Shown in pieces: positions 26,069-32,103 of a stretch of DNA of 32,103 nucleotides (position 1 is its first letter; every line of letters starts with the position of its first letter). Where the stretch lies: assembly GCA_902566635.1 (NCBI GenBank), contig CACFJP010000014.1, positions 1 to 32,103 on the forward strand, in the 5' to 3' direction. Origin of the DNA: an uncultured Bacteroidota bacterium. Its GTDB lineage: Bacteria > Bacteroidota > Bacteroidia > Flavobacteriales > Flavobacteriaceae. Below the pieces are notes generated by a model, which had not been told where the DNA came from, searched no databases, and saw only the letters and a list, made by a program, of their open reading frames with translations. Made by a program: the position numbers and the translations under genes.

Positions 26069-27199
26069 ATGCAGAAGATTTATATCGCATTGGGAAGCAA
26101 CATGGGCGATCGCCTTGCCAATCTACAACAAGCTGTTGATAGGATTGATGAAGAGATAGGCAGGGTTCTTCAGTGCGCTTCAGTTTATGAAGTACCTGCT
26201 GTGGGCTTTTCGGGGGCTGATTTCTTAAATACTTGCTTGGTGGCATTGTCATCTAAAACACCCAATTTGATTTTGGAAAATCTTAAAGCGATCGAAAGGG
26301 GACTGGGTCGCGAGCAGGCTTCAGATGGCCTGTACCACGATCGACCAATTGATCTCGACTTGATCATGGTTGATGACCAGGTCATAAACACAAGCACACT
26401 TACTGTACCACACTCTCGATTACATGAGCGAAGATTTGTACTGCAGCCTCTTTCTGAGATTGCACCTGAAAAAGGAGTGCCAAATCACAATCAAACCGTT
26501 GCACAGCTGTTTAATAATTGTGATGATCCTACCAAGCTATTTCTTTTGGGAGATGCGATAGAGCGACCAGCCATTAATTTTTTACGTCAATTCAATCGCA
26601 TTTGTGTGGAGGGAACCATTGGTTGTGGAAAAACAAGCTTGGCAAAGCGAATAGCCGAGGATATTCATGCAAAACTCTTCTTAGAGCGATTTGCCGAAAA
26701 CCCCTTTTTACCCAAATTTTATGACAATGCCGATCGTTATGCATTTCCCTTAGAAATGTCATTTTTAGCCGATCGATTTAAACAGCAAAACGAACTTTCA
26801 GAGCAGCCCAATTTATTTGATCAAGGGGCTGTGTCGGATTATGAAGTACACAAGTCTCTGATTTTTGCTCAGTTTACGTTACAACCTGATGAGTATTCAC
26901 TCTATCGATTAATATTTTACAATATGATGCGCGACATACAACAACCAGATTTGTATATCCTACTCAAACAAACAACTCCTAGATTATTATCTAACATTAA
27001 AAATAGAGGGCGTAGCTATGAGCGTTCCATTGATGCTGATTATTTGAACAAAGTTCGTCAGGGATATCAAGACTTTAAGCGTTCGCATCCAGATTGGAAC
27101 ATCTTAGAAATTGATTTGAGTGAACTCGATTTTGTGTCAAACGATAGGGATTATCATTTGATTATCGATCGACTTAAGAATGCTTTGATAGCGAACTAA
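26069..27199 (+). CDS. Fused HPPK (FolK) - deoxynucleoside kinase
   Basis: This 376-residue protein joins two enzymes. Residues 1 to about 155 are HPPK, which pyrophosphorylates 6-hydroxymethyl-dihydropterin for folate: it starts IYIALGSNMGDR and has the signature HDRPIDLDLIM (Asp95, Asp97) and LHERRFVLQPLSEIAP. Residues from about 172 are a deoxynucleoside kinase: P-loop EGTIGCGKTS (181-190), the segment VSDYEVHKSLIFAQ, and the LID-type NIKNRGRSYERSI. I recall the same fusion from other flavobacteria, where the kinase half prefers deoxyadenosine; this is not proven here. ATG 26069 is chosen over GTG 26063. It converges on the methyltransferase gene, overlapping by 26 bases. Confidence 0.93.
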   Translation: MQKIYIALGSNMGDRLANLQQAVDRIDEEIGRVLQCASVYEVPAVGFSGADFLNTCLVALSSKTPNLILENLKAIERGLGREQASDGLYHDRPIDLDLIMVDDQVINTSTLTVPHSRLHERRFVLQPLSEIAPEKGVPNHNQTVAQLFNNCDDPTKLFLLGDAIERPAINFLRQFNRICVEGTIGCGKTSLAKRIAEDIHAKLFLERFAENPFLPKFYDNADRYAFPLEMSFLADRFKQQNELSEQPNLFDQGAVSDYEVHKSLIFAQFTLQPDEYSLYRLIFYNMMRDIQQPDLYILLKQTTPRLLSNIKNRGRSYERSIDADYLNKVRQGYQDFKRSHPDWNILEIDLSELDFVSNDRDYHLIIDRLKNALIAN

Positions 27200-27710
27200 A
27201 CAACTCCCACACAACCAGTCCAACACTCACTGAAACATTGAGCGAATGCTTGGTTCCCTCTTGTGGTATTTCTAGCACTTCATTGGCAGCACTGACAATT
27301 TCTTGCGAAACCCCCTTTACCTCATGTCCAAATACCAAAGCATAGGTGGTGTTGGATTTGGGTGTAAAGTCCGACAAATTTGTGGAGCCTTCTGCTTGCT
27401 CGATTGCCAAAACAACAACCCCTTTCGTTTTGAGCTGATCAACAGCATGAGAGGTATTTTTGCAGTATTGCCATTGCACACTTTCAGTAGCACCCAAAGC
27501 AGTTTTACGAATGTCTTTGTGAGGAGGGGTAGCTGTGATTCCACAGAGTATGATTTCTTGTATGCGAAAAGCGTCAGCAGTGCGAAAAATCGAACCTACA
27601 TTATGGGTGCTCCTCAAATTGTCTAACACCAAAATTAAAGGTGTTTTGGGGACGTTTTTAAATTCATCCACATCCAATCGATTTAGTTCTGCATTTTTGA
27701 GTTTGCGCAT
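27174..27710 (-). CDS. SpoU/TrmH-family RNA 2'-O-methyltransferase
   Basis: This 178-residue SPOUT methyltransferase uses SAM to methylate ribose in RNA, most likely tRNA. The three SpoU motifs are present: LRSTHNVGSIFRTADAF (motif 1, with Asn and Arg), YALVFGHEVKGVS (motif 2), and LEIPQEGTKHSLNVSVSVGLVVWEL (motif 3, the knot). It lacks extra RNA-binding domains, as in small TrmL/TrmH-like forms, so the exact target base is uncertain. Its start is 75 bases from mutS on the other strand. The minus-strand -7 box lies four bases before the ATG. Confidence 0.93.
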   Translation of the reverse strand: MRKLKNAELNRLDVDEFKNVPKTPLILVLDNLRSTHNVGSIFRTADAFRIQEIILCGITATPPHKDIRKTALGATESVQWQYCKNTSHAVDQLKTKGVVVLAIEQAEGSTNLSDFTPKSNTTYALVFGHEVKGVSQEIVSAANEVLEIPQEGTKHSLNVSVSVGLVVWELFSSLSKHS

Positions 27711-27714
27711 GTTT

Positions 27715-27722
27715 CAAAAATA
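27715..27722 (-). promoter_or_regulatory. Possible -7 box for the trmH-like gene
   Basis: TATTTTTG on the minus strand matches TAnnTTTG exactly, four bases before the ATG at 27710. A transcript from it would have essentially no leader. TTTG copies occur upstream at spacings of 12 and 24 bases, neither ideal. Confidence 0.4.
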
Positions 27723-27785
27723 CAATTTGATTGGCAAACCATTTTCCAAAGCAAATAAGTATTTTAGCAAGACAACTCAGAACAT

Positions 27786-30386
27786 TTGACAGCAAAACCA
27801 TCATCTAGGGAAACACCATTGATGAAGCAGTATAATGAGATTAAGGTGAAATACCCAGATGCTCTATTGTTGTTTCGGGTAGGGGATTTTTACGAGACTT
27901 TTGGAGATGATGCTGTTCGCACTGCAGATATATTGGGCATTGTGCTCACCAAACGAGGCGCTGGTAGTGCAAGCGAAATAGAATTGGCTGGGTTCCCACA
28001 TCATGCATTAGAAACTTATCTACCAAAATTGGTTCGTGCAGGTGAAAGAGTAGCGATTTGCGATCAGTTGGAAGACCCAAAAGCAACAAAAAAATTAGTC
28101 AAAAGAGGTGTAACTGAGCTCATCACACCTGGTGTCACTTTGACTGATGGTGTTTTGGACGAAAAGTCAAACAACTTTGTAGCTGCTTTACACATCAATA
28201 ATCAAATACATGGATTGTCTTTTCTAGACATTTCAACAGGTGAGTTCCAACTCACACAAGGAAGTCAAATGGAAATATCGATCCTTATTCAGCAGTTGGC
28301 TGTCAAAGAAATCCTGGTTGCCAAAACTATGAAAGAGCAGATTGTAGAGAGTTATGGTGCAGGATTTCCAGCATATTACCTTGAGGATTGGGTTTTTCAA
28401 GAAAATTATGCAACAGAGCGTTTGCAGGGTCAATTTGGCGTTGCATCACTCAAGGGTTTTGGTATTAATGATCTTAATGCTGGTATCATTGCTGCAGGGG
28501 TGATTTTGTATTACCTGAATGAAACTGAACATGCACAGTTGGATCACATCACTCGCATTCATCGCCTCGATCGTGAGGTGCAAATGTGGATGGACCCATT
28601 CACCATTCGGAATTTGGAATTGATTTATCCCAATGCATCACAGGCAACCACTCTTTTAAAGGTCATGGATCATACAAAAACACCTATGGGTGGAAGAATG
28701 CTCAAACGATGGTTGGTTGCTCCACTAACCGATTTGATAGCCATTGAAAAGAGATTGAGTGTAGTGACTGATTTTTACCAACACTCAAATCGAAAACAGC
28801 GCATGCAAGAATTGCTTCAGTCAGTAGGAGATTTGGAGCGTTTGATGGCAAAAGTAGCCACAGGCAGAATTGGCCCTCGAGCGATCAATCAACTCAAGAA
28901 CAGCTTGCTGCTTATTCCAAAAGTAACAGAAATTACCTCTCAAAGCGACCAAGAAGCTTTGCGCTTTTTGGGAGAGGGATTGGATTCATGTTCTGCTTGT
29001 TGTCAATGGATTAAAGACCGATTGTCTGAAGACGCTCCTACCCAATTGGGTAAAGGTGACACCATCGCCTCAGGATATTCTGTGGAGTTAGACGACTATC
29101 GCTCGATTGCTCATGATGGGAAAAAAATTCTTGATGAGATGCTGGAAAGAGAGACTGAAAAAACAGGTATCAGTTCTCTCAAAATATCATTTAACAATGT
29201 TTTTGGCTATTATATCGAGGTGCGAAACACGCATAAAGACAAAGTGCCAGAAACATGGATTCGAAAGCAGACACTGGTCAATGCTGAGCGATATATAACA
29301 GAAGAACTCAAGGTCTATGAAACAAAAATCATAGGTGCAGAAGATCACATTGCTCAACTTGAACAACGTTTATTTCAAGAACTTGTGAAGGGATTGTTAC
29401 CTTATATTAAAGCCATTCAAAACAATGCACGCATACTGGCAGAGCTTGACTGTTTATGCGGGTTTGCGAGTTTGGCAAAGGCAAGAAACTATCATTGCCC
29501 AATCTTGAATGATGGTGACTCATTGACAATTGTGCAAGGTCGTCATCCAGTAATTGAATATCAAATGCCCCCTGAAGAATCTTATATCCCAAATGACTTG
29601 GAGCTCAACAAAAATAATCAGCAGATTATTATGATTACTGGTCCCAATATGTCAGGGAAATCGGCAGTGTTACGGCAAACAGCGCTTATTGTACTCATGG
29701 CTCAAGTAGGGAGCTACATTCCTGCAGATCGGGCTGAAATTGGATTTGTTGACAAGCTGTTTACTCGTGTAGGTGCAAATGATAATATTTCCTTGGGGGA
29801 GTCCACTTTTATGGTTGAAATGAACGAAACAGCTGCAATTGTCAACAATCTGTCTTCACGTAGTTTGGTCCTGCTCGATGAGATTGGGCGTGGTACGAGC
29901 ACCTATGATGGGATATCAATTGCCTGGGCGATTGCCACCTATTTGCACGAACATCCTCATCAGCCCAAGACTTTATTTGCTACGCATTATCATGAGCTCA
30001 ATGAAATGACAGAGCAACATGAACGAATACAGAACTATACTGTTTCTGTAAAAGAGCTAAAGGATGATGTGCTGTTTTTACGCAAATTAGTTCCCGGCGG
30101 CAGTGCGCATAGCTTTGGTATTCATGTGGCTAAGATGGCAGGGATGCCTCAGTTAATCTTACAGCAATCCAAACAACTGTTGGAAAAGTTAGAAGCAAGT
30201 CGAGGTACAAAAGAGACGAAAAAAGATGACGAAATGCAATTGAACTTTTTTCAAATGGATGACCCATTGCTTGAAGAAATTAGGGATCAGATAATGGATT
30301 TGGATATTGACCATTTGACCCCTATGGATGCTTTGATGCAGCTCAACAGTTTGCGTAAGAAGTTGGGGAAGAAAAAGGACTTGTAG
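27786..30386 (+). CDS. mutS: DNA mismatch repair protein MutS
   Basis: MutS recognises mismatches and starts mismatch repair. The 866-residue protein has the mismatch-reading Phe-x-Glu in GDFYETFG (Phe35, Glu37), connector and lever domains, a clamp, and the ATPase: Walker A GPNMSGKS (about 619-626), TFMVEMNE, Walker B LVLLDEIGRGTSTYDG and FATHYHEL. The C-terminal helix-turn-helix region is intact. The start is taken as TTG 27786 because it gives MTAKPSSRETPLMKQYN, the usual N-terminus. The first ATG, at 27822, would cut off conserved residues, and an in-frame TAG at 27765 rules out an earlier start. TATTTTAG (27760-27767) is a one-mismatch -7 box. Confidence 0.97.
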   Translation: MTAKPSSRETPLMKQYNEIKVKYPDALLLFRVGDFYETFGDDAVRTADILGIVLTKRGAGSASEIELAGFPHHALETYLPKLVRAGERVAICDQLEDPKATKKLVKRGVTELITPGVTLTDGVLDEKSNNFVAALHINNQIHGLSFLDISTGEFQLTQGSQMEISILIQQLAVKEILVAKTMKEQIVESYGAGFPAYYLEDWVFQENYATERLQGQFGVASLKGFGINDLNAGIIAAGVILYYLNETEHAQLDHITRIHRLDREVQMWMDPFTIRNLELIYPNASQATTLLKVMDHTKTPMGGRMLKRWLVAPLTDLIAIEKRLSVVTDFYQHSNRKQRMQELLQSVGDLERLMAKVATGRIGPRAINQLKNSLLLIPKVTEITSQSDQEALRFLGEGLDSCSACCQWIKDRLSEDAPTQLGKGDTIASGYSVELDDYRSIAHDGKKILDEMLERETEKTGISSLKISFNNVFGYYIEVRNTHKDKVPETWIRKQTLVNAERYITEELKVYETKIIGAEDHIAQLEQRLFQELVKGLLPYIKAIQNNARILAELDCLCGFASLAKARNYHCPILNDGDSLTIVQGRHPVIEYQMPPEESYIPNDLELNKNNQQIIMITGPNMSGKSAVLRQTALIVLMAQVGSYIPADRAEIGFVDKLFTRVGANDNISLGESTFMVEMNETAAIVNNLSSRSLVLLDEIGRGTSTYDGISIAWAIATYLHEHPHQPKTLFATHYHELNEMTEQHERIQNYTVSVKELKDDVLFLRKLVPGGSAHSFGIHVAKMAGMPQLILQQSKQLLEKLEASRGTKETKKDDEMQLNFFQMDDPLLEEIRDQIMDLDIDHLTPMDALMQLNSLRKKLGKKKDL

Positions 30387-30404
30387 TTTTTGGTAAAATT
30401 GCCT

Positions 30405-30412
30405 TACATTTG
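30405..30412 (+). promoter_or_regulatory. Likely -7 box for the tRNA pair
   Basis: TACATTTG matches TAnnTTTG exactly and ends 10 bases before tRNA-Gly, predicting a transcript start a few bases upstream of the tRNA. A TTG at 30381-30383 could be a weak -33 element at about 21 bases spacing. Confidence 0.5.
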
Positions 30413-30422
30413 CTTTCCAATT

Positions 30423-30494
30423 GCGAAAGTAGCTCAGTGGTAGAGCATCACCTTGCCAAGGTGAGGGTCGCGGGTTCAAATCCCGTCTTTCGCT
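30423..30494 (+). tRNA. tRNA-Gly (anticodon GCC)
   Basis: The 72-base gene folds into a full cloverleaf. The acceptor arms are GCGAAAG and CTTTCGC with discriminator T. The anticodon arm is TCACC / GGTGA with loop TTGCCAA, giving anticodon GCC at 30455-30457. The T arm is CGGGT-TCAAATC-CCG. The 3' CCA is not encoded. It is 13 bases from tRNA-Leu and likely shares its transcript. Confidence 0.97.
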
Positions 30495-30507
30495 CTTTAA
30501 AGTCCGA

Positions 30508-30593
30508 GCTGAAGTGGTGGAATTGGTAGACACGTTGGACTTAAAATCCAATGAACAGTAATGTTCGTGCGGGTTCAAGTCCCGCCTTCAGTA
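30508..30593 (+). tRNA. tRNA-Leu (anticodon TAA)
   Basis: The 86-base class II tRNA has acceptor arms GCTGAAG and CTTCAGT (the first pair is a G-T wobble) and discriminator A. The anticodon arm is TTGGA / TCCAA with loop CTTAAAA, giving anticodon TAA at 30542-30544. The variable arm is long (GAACAGTAATGTTC), and the T arm is GCGGG / CCCGC. CCA is not encoded. It reads the TTA codon (and TTG by wobble), much used in AT-rich genomes. Confidence 0.97.
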
Positions 30594-30597
30594 CGAT

Positions 30598-30639
30598 TAT
30601 CCTCAAGAATAATTTTTTGTTTTTGGGGATATTTTTTTT
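30598..30639 (+). terminator. Strong rho-independent terminator after tRNA-Leu
   Basis: A 12-pair stem (TATCCTCAAGAA with TTTTTGGGGATA, two G-T pairs) closes a 10-base loop and is followed directly by eight Ts. It begins five bases after tRNA-Leu and should end the mutS/tRNA transcript. Confidence 0.85.
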
Positions 30640-30712
30640 CAATTAAGCCAATGAAAATTATTTAAATAATCCAGAGTTTGTTTCGAAAATAGATCAATTG
30701 GGAGTACATTAA

Positions 30713-30749
30713 AAGCCGCATTTCGTTCTTAAAAAAGGTTTTGCGGTTT
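30713..30749 (-). terminator. Hairpin terminator at the GH16 3' end, possibly bidirectional
   Basis: The arms AAGCCGCA (30713-30720) and TGCGGTTT (30742-30749) pair across a 21-base loop with one G-T pair. On the minus strand the hairpin is followed by CTTTTAAT, so it can end the glucanase transcript. On the plus strand it is followed by TATTTTTTTATT. It overlaps the GH16 stop codon by two bases. Between 30640 and 30712 I see no gene or clear signal. Confidence 0.6.
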
Positions 30750-32103
30750 ATTTTTTTATTAATCGCTTTATAAATGTTTTTGTTGGAGTTTCAATTCTTA
30801 TAAAGTAAAGGCCAGATTTTAAAAGGGAAATATCCAATTGTACTTCATGGAAATTAAAAACTTTACTTAATAATGTTTTTCCTTTAGTGTCTGTGATTGA
30901 AAGATATTTAATGGGCTCAAGATCATTAAGCTCTATGTAGCATATGTTAGAAGATGGATTGGGATAAATTCTAATTTCATCTACCAAAGAGTTTTCTAGG
31001 CCTAGGTTACTTTGCTCATAAACTCTTACGTAATCAATTTCCATAACATCTTGAGAAAAATCAGAAGGAATGACACCGCCTAAATTACCACCCATTGCAA
31101 TGTTTAATATAATATAATGTAAGTTATCATAAGGAATAATGTTGGTGTTTTCTCTTTCAAAAAATACATTATCATCTAGTAAAACTTGAATAACGTCTTC
31201 AGTCCATATTAATGAATAAATGTGATAAGTTTCGCTTGAATCAGTAATGGGTGTTGTGGTTCCCATGTTTTCATAAATATTTGTATTGGCATTGGTATAA
31301 TGTAAATAAGCATAAGTTATGTTTTTATTCCAGCCATTTTGTTCCATAATATCAATTTCACCACAATTTGGCCAACCAACACTTCCATAGGTGTCACCAA
31401 AATAGTTACCAATTTCATTTATGTTTGCCCCTAATGTCCAAATAGCAGGCCATGTTCCTGCTGACGATGGCAATTTTGCTCGAACATCTACACGACCATA
31501 TTTGAAAGCAAATTTTGAGTTAAGGCGTGCAGAGGTGTAACTTTTTGTGACACCATTATAGTTGTAATTTTCCTTTACAGCTTTTATTTTTAAACTTCCA
31601 TTGCTAACATAGGAATTTGAAATATTATCGGTATAATGTTGTTCTTCTCCGTTAGCCCATGAGTTACCATTAATAATAGGAACAATCTGATGATGCCATT
31701 TTGTTGGATCTGGCTCTCCAGAGTAGTCATCAAATTCATCACTCCAAACCAAGTTATTAAAATCCAAAGATAAATTTTCACCACCTTCAACATTATCTAT
31801 TAAGAAAGTGCCCGATAGTAACTGGTTAGGACCAACAAAAATGGCAATTCTTGAAAAATTACCATTTATATTTTCAGTACCTGACTCTCCAATGATATTT
31901 GATTGAGAGAAATCAAGTTCTACATTTGACCAACCATTACCTGGAATAGTTGCCTCAAGAAACGCATCTCCAAATCCAGAATCACTACCTTCAAATTTAA
32001 CTTGAATTGTATTGTTTTGTCCATTGTCTGAGAAGAAATCAAATCGGATAATATTAGAGCTGTCAAAATTAGCTGCTGGAGTCAAATCAAGATAAATACC
32101 TTC
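30748..32103 (-). CDS. GH16 endo-beta-glucanase (laminarinase-like) with T9SS sorting domain, 5' partial
   Basis: The frame is open to the right edge, so the true start and signal peptide lie outside; a TTG at 32085 is not the start. The visible 451 residues hold three parts. First comes a beta-sandwich, carbohydrate-binding-like region (about 1-115). Next is a GH16 catalytic domain (LVWSDEFDDYSGEPDPTKW, then WPAIWTLG, then the catalytic EIDIME at 31342-31359, and MEIDYVRVYEQ at its end). Last is a type A T9SS C-terminal sorting domain starting near YPNPSSN (30955-30966 codes YPNP) and ending FIKRLIKK. The catalytic pattern fits laminarinases (beta-1,3-glucan), with other GH16 activities possible. 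The gene is more AT-rich than its neighbours. Confidence 0.92.
   Translation of the reverse strand, partial: EGIYLDLTPAANFDSSNIIRFDFFSDNGQNNTIQVKFEGSDSGFGDAFLEATIPGNGWSNVELDFSQSNIIGESGTENINGNFSRIAIFVGPNQLLSGTFLIDNVEGGENLSLDFNNLVWSDEFDDYSGEPDPTKWHHQIVPIINGNSWANGEEQHYTDNISNSYVSNGSLKIKAVKENYNYNGVTKSYTSARLNSKFAFKYGRVDVRAKLPSSAGTWPAIWTLGANINEIGNYFGDTYGSVGWPNCGEIDIMEQNGWNKNITYAYLHYTNANTNIYENMGTTTPITDSSETYHIYSLIWTEDVIQVLLDDNVFFERENTNIIPYDNLHYIILNIAMGGNLGGVIPSDFSQDVMEIDYVRVYEQSNLGLENSLVDEIRIYPNPSSNICYIELNDLEPIKYLSITDTKGKTLLSKVFNFHEVQLDISLLKSGLYFIRIETPTKTFIKRLIKK

Noticed and set aside
30640-30712. Attachment site or small RNA in the gap after tRNA-Leu
   Set aside because: I found no repeat of the tRNA 3' end and no stable fold beyond the two terminator hairpins.
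1-32103. CRISPR arrays, insertion sequences, prophage or defence genes
   Set aside because: No regularly spaced repeats, transposase, integrase or known defence domain is visible in any frame I read.

Overview
The window looks like a stretch of the core chromosome of a marine-type flavobacterium (Bacteroidota, Flavobacteriia). Four things point that way. First, the genes include the porG/DUF6089 - uppS - bamA - ompH - ompH cluster, a fused HPPK-deoxynucleoside kinase, and a two-N-domain NifU-like protein. Second, a GH16 glucanase carries a type IX secretion (T9SS) C-terminal sorting domain. Third, the start sites lack clear Shine-Dalgarno sequences, and TAnnTTTG-type -7 boxes recur. Fourth, GC is moderate to low, and the genes are packed so tightly that the longest gene-free stretch is about 154 bases (30594-30747). 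No gene-free gap exceeds 300 bases.

Layout, left to right. (1) 1-5762, plus strand: a tripartite export operon with a MacB/LolD-type ATPase (5' cut by the window edge), two separate MacB-type permeases, an HlyD/RND-type adaptor and a TolC-type outer-membrane channel. (2) 5793-7935: tsaB (t6A tRNA modification), an Nfu-type Fe-S scaffold on the minus strand, and a gamma-carbonic-anhydrase-like protein. (3) 7925-15145, minus strand: a cell-envelope operon read right to left as a short ACT-like remnant of a CBS protein, nadK, porG, uppS, bamA and two ompH/skp genes, then a terminator, then murI. (4) 15217-19987, plus strand: pdxJ, an alpha/beta hydrolase, then trigger factor, clpP and clpX. (5) 19984-26003: a bacterial GH3-type adenylating enzyme (minus), DUF2797 (plus), then sppA, a YhhQ-type transporter and a serine hydrolase, read right to left. 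(6) 26069-30386: the HPPK-dNK fusion, a TrmH-family methyltransferase (minus) and mutS. (7) 30423-30593: tRNA-Gly(GCC) and tRNA-Leu(TAA), then a strong terminator. (8) 30748 to the end, minus strand: a laminarinase-like GH16 enzyme with a T9SS sorting tail. This last gene is visibly more AT-rich than the rest, and its 5' end lies outside the window.

How the parts fit. bamA, the Skp-like chaperones, uppS and murI all serve envelope building. PorG is an outer-membrane part of the T9SS, the machine that should export the GH16 glucanase at the right end. tig, clpP and clpX form the usual protein-folding and proteolysis block.

I see no CRISPR array, insertion sequence, prophage or defence system, and no convincing wholly new system. 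The items most worth a second look are: the CBS-less ACT remnant before nadK, the GIY-YIG-like pattern in DUF2797, the consistently overlapping convergent gene ends, predicted leaderless starts at tsaB and trmH, and the AT-rich glucanase next to the tRNA pair.
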